Below are positions 1 to 10,163 of a stretch of DNA of 36,907 nt, piece by piece. This DNA comes from Gemmataceae bacterium (GTDB lineage: Bacteria > Planctomycetota > Planctomycetia > Gemmatales > Gemmataceae). Location: positions 1 through 36,907 of the forward strand of contig JAQGHQ010000300.1 in assembly GCA_028288765.1 (NCBI GenBank). The letters are read 5' to 3'. Within the stretch, counting starts at the first letter, position 1. The number at the start of each line of letters is the position of its first letter. A program made the translations under genes and the position numbers. Below the pieces are notes generated by a model, which saw only the letters and a program-made list of their open reading frames with translations, made no database searches and was not told the origin of the DNA.

Positions 1-1740
1 GTGGCCACGTTCCCGAACGGGTCGGTCAGGGTGACCGTGAAGGTGCCCGGCACCCCGGCCGTGACCGGGGTCGGGAACCCGGTCACCGCCAGGGTCGCCG
101 CCGCCGCGGGATTGACGACGATCCCGGTCTCCGACCCGGTCAGGCTGTTGGCCGCGTCGGTAGCGGTGATCGCCCACGTCCCGGCCTTCCGCAGGGTCGC
201 CCCGGCGGCGAACGTCTTCACCCCGTTGTCGGCCGCCACGAACAGGGCCGACGTCGGGCTGAAACTGCCCAGCGGGTCGGTGGTCGAGAACGTGGCCGTC
301 CCGGTGTAGGTCGGGGTGGTGTTCCCGAACTGGTCCTCCGCGGTCACCGTGAACAGGCCGGGCACGCCGGCCACGACAGGGGACGGGAACCCGCCGACCG
401 CGAACTTGGACGTCGCCGCCGGGGTCACGACGATCCCGGTCTCCGACCCGGTCACGGTGCCGGTGGTCGTGTCGGTGGCGGTGATCGCCCACGTCCCGGC
501 CTTCCGCAGGGTCGCCCCGGCGGCGAACGTCTTCACCCCGTTGTCGGCCGCCACGAACGGGTAGGTGGTCGGAGCGAACGTGGCCAGCGGGTCGGTGCTC
601 GAGAACCTGACCGTCCCGCGGTACCCGGTCGCCACGTTCCCGAACGGGTCGTTCATCGTCAGCGTGAAGGAACCCGGTGTCCCGGCGACGACCGGGGTCG
701 GGAACCCGGCCACCGTCAGGGTCGACGCGGCCGCGGGGGTGACGACGATCCCGGTCTCCGACCCGGTCAGGCTGTTGGCCGCGTCGGCCGCGGTGATCGC
801 CCACGTCCCGGCCTTCTTCAGGGTCGCCCCGTTCGTGAACGTGTGGGCCCCGTTGTCGGCCGCCACGAACGTGTAAGTGGCCGAGGGCGGGCTGAACGTG
901 CCGAGCGGGTCGGTGGTGGAAAACGCCACCGTCCCGGTATAGGCCGGGGTGGTGTTCCCGAACTGGTCCGCTGCGGACACCGTGTACGAGCCTCGCGTCC
1001 CGGCGACCACCGGGTTCGGGAACCCGGTGACGAGGAGCTTCGCCGTCGCCGCCGGGACGACCGTGATCGGGGTGAGCGTTCCGGCCAGGCTGTTGGCCGC
1101 GTCGGTCGCCGTGATCGAGCGCGTCCCGGCGGTGAAGAGGGTCGCCCCGTTCGTGAACGTGTGGGCCCCGTTGTCCTTCCCGGGCCCGCGCCCGGTGAAC
1201 GTGTACGACGGCGGGGCGAACGTCGCCGGGAACGGGTCGTCGCTGGTGAACGTCACGGTCCCGGTGTACCCGGTGGCGATGTTCCCGAACTTATCGTTCA
1301 GGGTGACCGTGAACGTGCCGGCCGTCCCGGCGACGACCGGGGCCGGGAACCCGGTGACGGTGACCGAGGCGGCCGCGGCCGGCAGGACCGTCACGGTCTG
1401 CGACCCGGTCAGCGTCAGGAGCGGGTTGGTGGCGTCGGTGGCGGTAATCGTCTCGGGCCCGCCGGCCTTCGTCGGCCCGGCCGTGTCCAGCGTCGCCTGG
1501 AAGACGTGGACGCCGTTGTCGAACCCCGGCCCGGTCCCGCTGGTGAACTTGTACGGGGTCGTGACCAGGGTGCCCTTCGGGTCGGTGGTGGTCAGGGTGA
1601 CGGTGCCGGTGTACGTCGGGTCGGCGTTCCCGTACGGGTCGGCCGCGGTCACCGTGAAATTGTTGGTCGTCCCGGCGGTGACCGGGTCCGCCAGCCCACC
1701 CGGCCCACCCACGATGAACTGCGTGGCTTGCCCCGCGGTG
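1..1740 (-). repeat. Tandem Ig-like repeat array, alternating A/B types
   Basis: Six units of about 100 residues (about 310 bp) are visible inside the giant gene, the last one cut by the window edge. Each has a GFPxPVxAG opening, an FGN turn, a YTGT strand, an FSTTDP segment and an ITATD...LTGS ending. Units at about 1640, 960 and 330 carry the form D(Q/P)(F/Y)GN..PxYTGT. Units at about 1280, 640 and 20 carry the form (L/M)(N/T)DxFGNxATGYxGT. The alternation suggests that duplication happened in two-domain blocks. Confidence 0.85.
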
Positions 1741-4700
1741 ACGGTGATGAACGCCTGGGCGGCGTTCGGCGGACTGCCCGCCATGTCCGTCACGGACAGG
1801 AGTGTCTGGTTCGGCGGGCTGCTCGCCGCCAGGAAGAAGATCGTGAAGACGTGGGTGCCCTTGTCGGCGGCGGTGAACGTGTAGGTGGCCGGCAGCGGGC
1901 CGGTCGGCACCGGGGTCGGGGTGCCAGACTGGGCGGCGACCGGGACCAGCGGGCCGGTCGCCGTGCCGCCGCCGAGGGCGTCGCCGGGCAGGCTCCCGAC
2001 CGGGTCCGTGTAGGTGAAGCCGGTCGGGCTGACGGAGCCGATCACGAACGTGCCGTTATACCCGCCCGTCGTCACCCCGGCGATCGTGACCGTCTGGCCG
2101 GGCGCGAAGGCGGGCGGACTGTCCGTCGTCGCCGTGACCGTGTTCCCGGCCTCGCTCAGGGTGAGCAGTCCGACCACCGGGGCGTTCGTGAGCACGACCT
2201 GCCGGCCGTTGATGGTGGCCGTCAGGCTGATCGTGCCGGTGTAGCCTGCGTTCGGCAGGCCGGTATTCGGGTTCAGGTCCGAGACGATCACCTTGGTCGG
2301 GGCGCCGGCCGTGGTCACGACCGGCATACTGATGTTCAGGTTCCCGGAGGATCCGGTTCCGGTCGAGTCGAAGTACAAGTACCCGTGGTACGCGTCGGCC
2401 GCCGCCCCGCCGTTGTTCGGGTCGGCGGCCGCCTCCCCGTTCACCCCGTTGTTGTTCTGGTCCATGAAGAAGCCGGCGTAGTCCGCAATGTTCGGACCGA
2501 TGACGACCTGCCCGAAGCCCTTGATCCCGGAGGCGGCGCCGGCGAATGTGACCTGGAACAGGTTGTGGTAATCGGCCGGGGTACCGGGCACCGTCGGGAA
2601 CGCCGCCGGGGCGACGGGGTTGCCGAGCGGGGTGACGCCGGTGATCGTGAGCGGGTTCCCGGCCGCGTCCTTGATCTGGATCTGGCCGGTGGTGAAGGAA
2701 CTGGCCAGCACCGGGCCGTTGAACTCCACCCGCACGGTGCCCGTCCCCCCCGTCGGCTGGCCGGTGACGTCCACCCCGATCACCTGGGGCCCGGACTGCT
2801 TGACCACCTGGTACTTCGCCAGGGCGGCGACGGCCGGGTCGTTCGCCGGGGTCCCGAGCCGGATCACCCAGGTGCCGCGGCCGTACGTGGCCGCCGTCAG
2901 CAGGTTGAGCCCGCCGGTCTTCTCGAGCGGCTGGCCGGTCGCCGGGTCGATGTTCCCGAGCGAGAGGGTGAGCTGGGTGACGTTGACGGCCGGCAGGTAG
3001 CCGCCGTCCGGGAGGTTGACACTGGCCGGCAGGCCGGTCGTCGGGTCGGTATAGGTGTACGCCGTCCCCTGCGGGTAGATCTGCCACGTCTTGCCGTCGT
3101 CGAGCGACCGGAACACGCCGCCGTCACCACCCGCGTACAGGATGGGGAAGGTCCCACTGCTCGGGTTCGTCGGGTCCACGGGGATGGCGTACCGCCAGTC
3201 CGGGGCGATCGAGGTGAGCCCGCGCAGCGCGGCCGGCTCACTACCCTGCGGGCCGGGGTTCGGGTCGCTGAAGATCGGCTTGGTAATGGTGAACAGGTTC
3301 CCCGTGATGTTTACCCATTTGGCGGTCGGGGAGGAGGAATCCGCCATGTAGAACACGCCGCCGCCGGTGACCGCGAACGCGTCCTTGGTCCCGCGGACCG
3401 GGTCCGGGACGATCTCCTGGACGCCGCCGCCGGACAGCCCGTTCGAGATGTCGGTCCACGACCCGCCGCCGCCCTTGAACGTGACGTAAATGTGCCCGCC
3501 GTTGGTCCCGGCGTAGATGAAGTTGTCGAGCTGGTTCGGGTTGGCCGGGTCCGGGGCGCCGAACGCGATCGCCGGGGCGGGCGTGCCGTCGAACGGGGTC
3601 GTGCCGGCCGCGGCGTCGCCCCCGGCCACGAACCACGTCTTCCCCTGGTCGGTCGACCGGAACAGCCGGCCGCCGCCTCCCGGGGAGCTGATCGCCAGCC
3701 CGTTCCGGTCGACCGGGTTGACCGCGAACTGGATCCCGCCCGCCCGCGGCCACTGGCCGGCGCCCGTGGTCGGGTTATCGCCGGGCTGGATCAGGAACAG
3801 CGTCCGCCCGACCCCGTCGACCTGGAAGAACTCGTTGTTGTTCCCGCCGCAACACGGCCACTTGTAATCGTACACCGTTCCGGACCCGGTCTGGTCGGCG
3901 AGGATCCACGACCCGTCTCCCCCGGGCCCGTTCCAGGTTAACTTCTGCCCCCCACCGTCACCGGTCTGGAGGATGCCGCTGTTGGAGACCGGGAACCCGT
4001 CGTCCTGGGCCTCCCCGTAGAACATGGCGCCGGCGATCTCGGCCGCCAGCTGCCCCGGCTGGGCGATCGAGCTGTAGAACTGGACGGTCTGAAGGTTCCC
4101 GTTCCGGATATTGCCCGGTAGGGACCGGCTCTGCGGACCGGAGCCGAGCTGACCGAGGACGTTCCCGGACCCGTCGTCCACGACGCTGGCCACCCCCTGG
4201 TCGTCCCCGACGATCAGCCTGGTGCGGTGGGTCGTCTGGTCGACGAACGTGATGATCCGGTGGACGTCGGTTTCGACCTCGGCGGGGAACCCCGCGTAGC
4301 GGGACCCGTACCCCGTGTTCCGGATACTGGCCACGTTCGTGAAGAACAGCGGGGAGCTGGCCACGAACGGGCCGTCCGGGTTCCGGAGCACGTTCAGGTA
4401 GCCGGTATTCACGTCGGACAGGCTGTTCACCCCGTACGCCTGTCCCGGCCCGAGGGCCGCACCGAACTGAGACGTCGTCTTAGCCGGCTTGGTGACGACG
4501 TTCCCGTTGTTGGTGGTGAACTGGACGGTGCCCCCGTCCTTGGCCCCGTTGTCGTACGCGACCACCGCCAGGGCGTCCATGATCCCGGTCGTGTCGACCC
4601 GGATGAACGCCCCGTTCGGCCCGATGGCGGTGTCGTTCGTCCCGCCGATGTACACCACGTTAGGGTTGAGCGGGTCGATCGCCATCGCGACGTCGTAGTT

Positions 4701-7700
4701 CCCCTGGCCGCCGAGCGGGTTCGTGACGCCGGCGGGGGCGGCGAACGGGTCGTGGTCGGGGAGTAAGTAGTTGTTCGTCCCGAACCCGGCCGTGGGCACA
4801 CCCGTGGGCGAGAGGGTCAGGTACTCCGCCAGGCTCACCTTGGTCCAGTTCTGGCCGAAGTCCTTGGTCAGGTAGAGCCCGTCGAGACTGCTCCCGGCGG
4901 TGATGACGAGGGCGTACAGCCAGCCCTGGTAGTTGATGTCCTCCAGCGGGACACCGGTCAGGGCCGGGGCGGCGAGCACGATCCGCCCCTTGCTCCCGTT
5001 CGGGAATTTGACCGGGCCGGCAATCGGCACCCGCGGCTGGGTGGGCAGGTCGCCGTCGATGAACGACCCGTTCCCGCCGGGGGTGCCGGTGAGTGGGCTC
5101 ATGCTCGTCGCGACGTACGCGGGGTTGGCGATGTAGATGCCATCCCCCTGGAACGCGGCGTACAGGATCTGGAGGTTCCCGGTCGACCCGGCGCTGCCCG
5201 CCGCCAGGACGATGTCGGTCGCGGTCCCGGCCCGGATCTGCGTCCAGTGCCGGCCGGTGTCCGCGCTCCGCCACACCCCGGCCGACCCGGCCAGGTAGAC
5301 GATCACGTCGTGGTCGGCGTCGTTCACCGGGGCCGGGTCGACGACGATCTTGAACTGGGTCGCGCCGAAGAACTCGCGCTTCCGCGAGGCCGCGGTGATC
5401 GGGGTGATGTTCCCGCCCACGGTCGGGGTGTCGGCGTTGTTCGCACTGTCGAGCACCACCCAGGTCTTCCCGCCGTCCATCGACCGCAGCACGCCGACCC
5501 CCGGGGACCCGGTGTCCCCTTCCCCGGTCAGGGCGAAGACGATCGACTGGGCCGGGTCGTTGTTCCGCCCGAACACCGCGATCGACACCACGTTCAGGCT
5601 GAACGTCGGGCCGCTGTCGGTGAGCGGGACCCAGGTCGGGCCGCCCGGGTCGGAGGTGAGGAAGTTGGTCGTCTTCCACACCCCGCCGCTGGCCCCCCCG
5701 AGGAAGACCGTGTTCCCGGACGGGTCGGACGGGTCGACCGCCAGCCCGGTCGTCCGGGCCGAGTTGCCTTGGCCGTTCTCGGCCGCCGGCCCGACCGGCG
5801 TCCACACCTTTTGCGTGAGCGGGTCGGTCGGGTTCTGGTTGAAGACCCGGAACGACACCGAGATCCGGTCCGCGATCGCCTCCCCGAGGCCGGTCCCGCC
5901 ACTGACTTTCGGCAGGATGAGCGCCCACGAGGTCAGGTTCGGGGTCTTGGGCCCGTTGTTGATGATCCGCAGCTTCCACGTGCCGGTGGCCGACTTGCCG
6001 TTCAGGGCGTCGAGCGCGAACTGGGGGTTGTACGGGCCGGAGTCGAACGGCTGGAACCCTTGTTGGATCGGCGTGTTCGCGTCGTCGGAGAGGATCGTGT
6101 TGCTGAACCAGACCGTGCTCGGGGCCCGGAGCGGGTTCCCGACCCCGGTGAACAGCCGGATCGTCGTCCCGTCCGGGGCGACCAGTTCGGCGGTCAGGTC
6201 GGTCACGTTCCGGCTGTCCGGGCCGGTGCTGCTGACGTTCAGTTGGACCTGCACCTGGTGGAGGGCGGACACGGTGATCACGTACGCGTCGGCGATCGTG
6301 ATCGGGAACTCGGCCGTCCCCGGGACACTGCCGACCTTCGCGGGGATCGCGGCCGGCGGGGCCGTGGTCCCGTTGAAGGAGACGGAGTAGGTGTTGTTCG
6401 ACGCCACCCCGCTGTTCGGGTCCGCGGTCCCCCGCAGGACGTCCACCCCGGCGTTCTGGTTGGTGTCGACCAGGACCGGGCCGCCCGGGAGGCCGGTCGC
6501 GGCGGCGAACTGCGGGTCGATCTCGACCGTGTACGTCCCGCTCAGGACCTGGGCCGGGAACCCGATCCGGTAATTCCTGGGGGACAGCCGGGTGACCGTG
6601 AGCGGGTTGCCGGCGGCCGTCGCGCGGTCGTAGATGACCCCGGCCGGGCCGGTGAGCCGGACGACGTTCCCGGGGCCGAACACCGGGCCGCTGGCCGGGT
6701 TCGCGTTCATGTCCCGGTCGAACGTGACGTCGACCGCCGACGCCACCCCGGCCAACACCTCGTGCGGGTCGGAAAGGGTGCCGTTCGGGACCGAGGAGCC
6801 GGTCACGTACGGGCCGGGGATGATCAACGGTTCGGAGGTCACGGCGTACGGGAGCGTGAACGGGACGCCGTTGAGCGGGGTGGGCACGGCGAAGTCGTCG
6901 ACGTTCGCTTCCCCGGTGACGGTGTTCGCGTTCTGGTCCATCTGGTTGCCGGTTACCGTGACCCCGCCGACGACGGTCCGGACCCGGTCGCGGACGGTCG
7001 GCCCGACCACGTAACTGTAGGTGCCGACTTTGGACTGCGGGGCGAAGCGGATCAGGAACGTGGTCGCGCCGAAAAAGGTGGTGTCGATCGCCGTCACCCC
7101 GGTCACGGGGATGATCGTGTTGGTCCCGACCGGGTCGTACGGGTTGTGGTAGCGGATCTGGATTGGGTAGGGGAAGGTGGTGATCGTGGCCGGGTCGACC
7201 GGCCGGTCGAAGGTGATCGTGAACCCGTCCAGCTGGCGGGTGCCGTCGGCGGCGACGGTCGTGTTGTACGGGACCCCGCCGGCGGACGACGCCCTGGTCA
7301 CCGGCCCCATGTCGCCGCTGATCACCCGCGGCCCGGCGGCGGTCACCGCGTGGGCGGAGAAGATCCCACTCCCGACGGCGTTCGAGTTCCCCGCCCAGTA
7401 GGCATAAATGTTCCCGCCGGACGCGATCACCGACTGCCGGATGCCCAGCCCGAACACACTGGAGAGTGGGACGTTGGTCGGCACCGGCTGGAGGGTGTAG
7501 GTCGTCCCCGTGATGATGTCGAGCGCGTTCTTCGGCTGGTTCAGGAACGGCTGGGTACCGGCGGTCGTGGAGGCGTACTGCGAGCTGAACGTCGCTCCGC
7601 CGTCGATGCTGGTGGCAATGAACGTCGCGGCGCGGGTCCCGTTCGCGTCCAGCCGGGTGTCGTACCAGGTCACCACCACCGTCCCGGTGGTCGAGTCGAC

Positions 7701-10163
7701 GGTGACGGCCGGGGTGAACTGCGGCCGATTCCCCTGTGTGAGATTGTCGAACGCACTGTCGTCGTTGACCTGAACCGGGGGGGCGAAGGTGATCGTCCCG
7801 CCCGGCCCCAGGGTCCCCGCCGCGAGGTTGATGTTAGTATCCGTCACGACCCCGGTTTTGGGGTCGGGAATCACCACCCCGGTGTACGCGACGTAGAGGG
7901 TCCCCGCGTGCGGGCTGAACGACCCGAGGCTGGTGTCGAACGCGATAGAAACGGCCGGGGGAAGCCCCGTCGACGCGACGCCCGGATAGGCCGGTGTCCC
8001 GGTGAGTGGGGCGTTGTTGAAGTCGGTCCCGATCGACGGGGCCTGGGTGCCGGCGATGGAGGTGTCGAGCCCGAACCCGGAGCGCGCCCCGGAGGTAAAT
8101 TTGAGCGACCAGTGGTCCAGGAAGGCCGGCGCGGTGTACGGGTTATTATTGGCGGTAAACCGGTCGTTCCGGGTCTCGGTGATTACGAGGTACCAGGTCC
8201 CTTTGAGGCCCGCGGCGGTGACGCCGTCGTAGCCGAGCTGCTGGGCGATGCTGGTGACGCCGGGCACCACGGTCGTGTCTTGGGGTCGGTACACGCCGAT
8301 GAACGGGAACACGTTGTTCGGGTCGTTGATCCGGCGGTCGGCGTCGGAGTTGAAGACGGTGTCCCGGCGGGCCCCGTTCACGACGCCCAGGCCCTGATAC
8401 GTATTCGGGTCGGTCTGCGGCAGCGGGACCGCCGGGGACGCCGGAACCCCAAACGGGAGCGGCCTGTTGCCGGTCGGGATCGCGTTGCCGTCCCCGTCGA
8501 TCCGGTTGCCCATCAACAGGACCGAGTTGCCGTTCGGGGCGTAGAGCCTGACCGACATGTCGGTCAGGTTGGGTGCCACGATCGACACCGCAACGCTGAG
8601 ATCGGAGAGCGAGAAGGTCGGGTCGGCGAGAAGTTTGAGGACGGCCGGGTCGGTGCTCGCGGGACCGACGACGAGCGGGAACGCGATCGAGTTGGCGACG
8701 TCCGCGGTCGGGTTCGCGGGCAGGGCGGCGATCGTGACGGTCGGCGCCGAGGTGTACCCGGTCCCGGGGTTCGTGATGATGAACCCGGTGACCTGGCCCT
8801 GGGCGTTGATGACCGCCGTCGCGGCCGCCCCGGACCCGCCGCCGTTCGCAAAAGTGACGGCCGGGGGCGCGGGGTACCCGTACCCGGCGAACGTGATGTT
8901 GAAGCCCGTCACGCTCCCGCCGCTCACGGCGGCCGTGGCCGTGGCCGTCCCCTGGGAGCGGAGCGCCGCGTCGGGGATGGTGGCGTTTCCGTACGTCCAC
9001 GCCGGGAGCGGGCCGACCACGGGGTTGACGGCGGCCGGCACGGTGCCGGTAGTCGGGTCGACACTCTTGGTGGCCCCGTCGGGGGCGTACACACTCGCCT
9101 TCGATGGGGCGGTGTCGTACACGATCTGCGAGAAGTTCTTGGTCTGGACCTGATTCGGCCAGACGAACACCACCGACCCGGGCGCCCCGGACGTCCCCGG
9201 GCTGAAAGCGATCTGGGGGGCCGCCCCGCGGTTGACCGGCGAGGTCAAATATCCCCCGTCGGTCACCGGAATGGGGTTGCTCCAGGTGGCCCCGTCGTCG
9301 CTGGAGACGGCCGCCAGAATCGGGTTCGGGTTGTAGTTCTTCGTCGGGTTGACCACGTCCCCGGGGAACAAATTCGCAGCCGTATTCCCGTTCCAGGCGA
9401 CGTAGACGACCTTGCTCTTGAAGGTGGTCGGGTCCACCATCGGATCGGTGTACGTGATGTTCGTCTGCGGGTCGGTGAAGGTCGGAACGTTGTTGTCGAC
9501 GGAAATGACCGGGTTCAGGGCCGGGTCCACCGGATTACCGCCCGAGTCCGCCCCGTTCCACTGGTACAGGATCGTCGGGGCGGCCGGGGTCCCGCCGAAC
9601 CCCGCCGAGGTGAACAGGACGGCCCCGGTGGTCTTCGTCGCGTTGTGGGCCAAATACACGAAGTAGACCGTCCCGTCCCGGCCGATCGCGACCGACGCGG
9701 AAGACGTGTTCGTGTAGCTGGCGTTGGGGGGGGCGCCCGCCGCGAGGGCCGGGTCCCGCGGCTGGAGAGTCTGGTCCCCGAAATTGGCGATCGTCGCCCA
9801 GGTCTGGCCGCCGTTGGAAGAGAAGTAGGAAACCACCCCGAGATGCATCCCGTTCACGTCGGTCGTCACACTCGTGGCGACGAGCACCTGGTGGAGCGGG
9901 TTGCCCGGGTCCGCCACGACCTGCGGGTTGATGTAATCAACCGTGGTGATGGTTTTCCCCGGGGGCGGGTCGATCCGCGGGAGGGCGATCGACGCCGTGG
10001 CGGCGGTCGGCGTGATCACCGTCGGGACCGGCAGGGTGGCCGGGGCGAGCCGTTCCTCGACGTCTTCCAGCCGCGGAATGAAGTCCATCGACTTCTTCCG
10101 GCTGTGCTTCCGCGGTTTAAAAGCCCAGGACCGGAACAGGACGGGGAGAGTGCGGCGGGGCAT
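1..10163 (-). CDS. Giant secreted/surface protein with BNR propellers, P domains and alternating Ig-like repeats (3' end outside window)
   Basis: One frame stays open from an ATG at 10163 to the window edge, giving 3387 residues with the C-terminus missing. Residues 32-42 read LEDVEERLAPA, a variant of the N-terminal LEPR/LEDR motif of large planctomycete surface proteins; no classical hydrophobic signal peptide follows. Asp-box motifs are seen near 9798-9821 (SSNGGQTW), 9280-9304, 7590-7614, 5460-5483 (SMDGGKTW), 5250-5270, 4845-4865, 3635-3655 and 3085-3108, indicating sialidase/sortilin-like propeller segments. Two P/Homo B-like beta domains lie at about residues 490-690 and 1280-1420, each ending in a GTW...W element. 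From about residue 2815 onward there are roughly 100-residue Ig/filamin-like repeats. A role in adhesion or extracellular matrix is inferred; no enzyme active site was seen. The ATG at 10088 (residue 26), behind a GGAAGAAG stretch, is an alternative start. Confidence 0.88.
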   Translation of the reverse strand, partial: MPRRTLPVLFRSWAFKPRKHSRKKSMDFIPRLEDVEERLAPATLPVPTVITPTAATASIALPRIDPPPGKTITTVDYINPQVVADPGNPLHQVLVATSVTTDVNGMHLGVVSYFSSNGGQTWATIANFGDQTLQPRDPALAAGAPPNASYTNTSSASVAIGRDGTVYFVYLAHNATKTTGAVLFTSAGFGGTPAAPTILYQWNGADSGGNPVDPALNPVISVDNNVPTFTDPQTNITYTDPMVDPTTFKSKVVYVAWNGNTAANLFPGDVVNPTKNYNPNPILAAVSSDDGATWSNPIPVTDGGYLTSPVNRGAAPQIAFSPGTSGAPGSVVFVWPNQVQTKNFSQIVYDTAPSKASVYAPDGATKSVDPTTGTVPAAVNPVVGPLPAWTYGNATIPDAALRSQGTATATAAVSGGSVTGFNITFAGYGYPAPPAVTFANGGGSGAAATAVINAQGQVTGFIITNPGTGYTSAPTVTIAALPANPTADVANSIAFPLVVGPASTDPAVLKLLADPTFSLSDLSVAVSIVAPNLTDMSVRLYAPNGNSVLLMGNRIDGDGNAIPTGNRPLPFGVPASPAVPLPQTDPNTYQGLGVVNGARRDTVFNSDADRRINDPNNVFPFIGVYRPQDTTVVPGVTSIAQQLGYDGVTAAGLKGTWYLVITETRNDRFTANNNPYTAPAFLDHWSLKFTSGARSGFGLDTSIAGTQAPSIGTDFNNAPLTGTPAYPGVASTGLPPAVSIAFDTSLGSFSPHAGTLYVAYTGVVIPDPKTGVVTDTNINLAAGTLGPGGTITFAPPVQVNDDSAFDNLTQGNRPQFTPAVTVDSTTGTVVVTWYDTRLDANGTRAATFIATSIDGGATFSSQYASTTAGTQPFLNQPKNALDIITGTTYTLQPVPTNVPLSSVFGLGIRQSVIASGGNIYAYWAGNSNAVGSGIFSAHAVTAAGPRVISGDMGPVTRASSAGGVPYNTTVAADGTRQLDGFTITFDRPVDPATITTFPYPIQIRYHNPYDPVGTNTIIPVTGVTAIDTTFFGATTFLIRFAPQSKVGTYSYVVGPTVRDRVRTVVGGVTVTGNQMDQNANTVTGEANVDDFAVPTPLNGVPFTLPYAVTSEPLIIPGPYVTGSSVPNGTLSDPHEVLAGVASAVDVTFDRDMNANPASGPVFGPGNVVRLTGPAGVIYDRATAAGNPLTVTRLSPRNYRIGFPAQVLSGTYTVEIDPQFAAATGLPGGPVLVDTNQNAGVDVLRGTADPNSGVASNNTYSVSFNGTTAPPAAIPAKVGSVPGTAEFPITIADAYVITVSALHQVQVQLNVSSTGPDSRNVTDLTAELVAPDGTTIRLFTGVGNPLRAPSTVWFSNTILSDDANTPIQQGFQPFDSGPYNPQFALDALNGKSATGTWKLRIINNGPKTPNLTSWALILPKVSGGTGLGEAIADRISVSFRVFNQNPTDPLTQKVWTPVGPAAENGQGNSARTTGLAVDPSDPSGNTVFLGGASGGVWKTTNFLTSDPGGPTWVPLTDSGPTFSLNVVSIAVFGRNNDPAQSIVFALTGEGDTGSPGVGVLRSMDGGKTWVVLDSANNADTPTVGGNITPITAASRKREFFGATQFKIVVDPAPVNDADHDVIVYLAGSAGVWRSADTGRHWTQIRAGTATDIVLAAGSAGSTGNLQILYAAFQGDGIYIANPAYVATSMSPLTGTPGGNGSFIDGDLPTQPRVPIAGPVKFPNGSKGRIVLAAPALTGVPLEDINYQGWLYALVITAGSSLDGLYLTKDFGQNWTKVSLAEYLTLSPTGVPTAGFGTNNYLLPDHDPFAAPAGVTNPLGGQGNYDVAMAIDPLNPNVVYIGGTNDTAIGPNGAFIRVDTTGIMDALAVVAYDNGAKDGGTVQFTTNNGNVVTKPAKTTSQFGAALGPGQAYGVNSLSDVNTGYLNVLRNPDGPFVASSPLFFTNVASIRNTGYGSRYAGFPAEVETDVHRIITFVDQTTHRTRLIVGDDQGVASVVDDGSGNVLGQLGSGPQSRSLPGNIRNGNLQTVQFYSSIAQPGQLAAEIAGAMFYGEAQDDGFPVSNSGILQTGDGGGQKLTWNGPGGDGSWILADQTGSGTVYDYKWPCCGGNNNEFFQVDGVGRTLFLIQPGDNPTTGAGQWPRAGGIQFAVNPVDRNGLAISSPGGGGRLFRSTDQGKTWFVAGGDAAAGTTPFDGTPAPAIAFGAPDPANPNQLDNFIYAGTNGGHIYVTFKGGGGSWTDISNGLSGGGVQEIVPDPVRGTKDAFAVTGGGVFYMADSSSPTAKWVNITGNLFTITKPIFSDPNPGPQGSEPAALRGLTSIAPDWRYAIPVDPTNPSSGTFPILYAGGDGGVFRSLDDGKTWQIYPQGTAYTYTDPTTGLPASVNLPDGGYLPAVNVTQLTLSLGNIDPATGQPLEKTGGLNLLTAATYGRGTWVIRLGTPANDPAVAALAKYQVVKQSGPQVIGVDVTGQPTGGTGTVRVEFNGPVLASSFTTGQIQIKDAAGNPLTITGVTPLGNPVAPAAFPTVPGTPADYHNLFQVTFAGAASGIKGFGQVVIGPNIADYAGFFMDQNNNGVNGEAAADPNNGGAAADAYHGYLYFDSTGTGSSGNLNISMPVVTTAGAPTKVIVSDLNPNTGLPNAGYTGTISLTATINGRQVVLTNAPVVGLLTLSEAGNTVTATTDSPPAFAPGQTVTIAGVTTGGYNGTFVIGSVSPTGFTYTDPVGSLPGDALGGGTATGPLVPVAAQSGTPTPVPTGPLPATYTFTAADKGTHVFTIFFLAASSPPNQTLLSVTDMAGSPPNAAQAFITVTAGQATQFIVGGPGGLADPVTAGTTNNFTVTAADPYGNADPTYTGTVTLTTTDPKGTLVTTPYKFTSGTGPGFDNGVHVFQATLDTAGPTKAGGPETITATDATNPLLTLTGSQTVTVLPAAAASVTVTGFPAPVVAGTAGTFTVTLNDKFGNIATGYTGTVTFTSDDPFPATFAPPSYTFTGRGPGKDNGAHTFTNGATLFTAGTRSITATDAANSLAGTLTPITVVPAATAKLLVTGFPNPVVAGTRGSYTVSAADQFGNTTPAYTGTVAFSTTDPLGTFSPPSATYTFVAADNGAHTFTNGATLKKAGTWAITAADAANSLTGSETGIVVTPAAASTLTVAGFPTPVVAGTPGSFTLTMNDPFGNVATGYRGTVRFSSTDPLATFAPTTYPFVAADNGVKTFAAGATLRKAGTWAITATDTTTGTVTGSETGIVVTPAATSKFAVGGFPSPVVAGVPGLFTVTAEDQFGNTTPTYTGTATFSTTDPLGSFSPTSALFVAADNGVKTFAAGATLRKAGTWAITATDAANSLTGSETGIVVNPAAAATLAVTGFPTPVTAGVPGTFTVTLTDPFGNVA

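Noticed and set aside
1..1740. CRISPR array
   Set aside because: The periodic sequence is in-frame protein repeats of about 310 bp, not short identical repeats with unique spacers. No CRISPR array was seen elsewhere.
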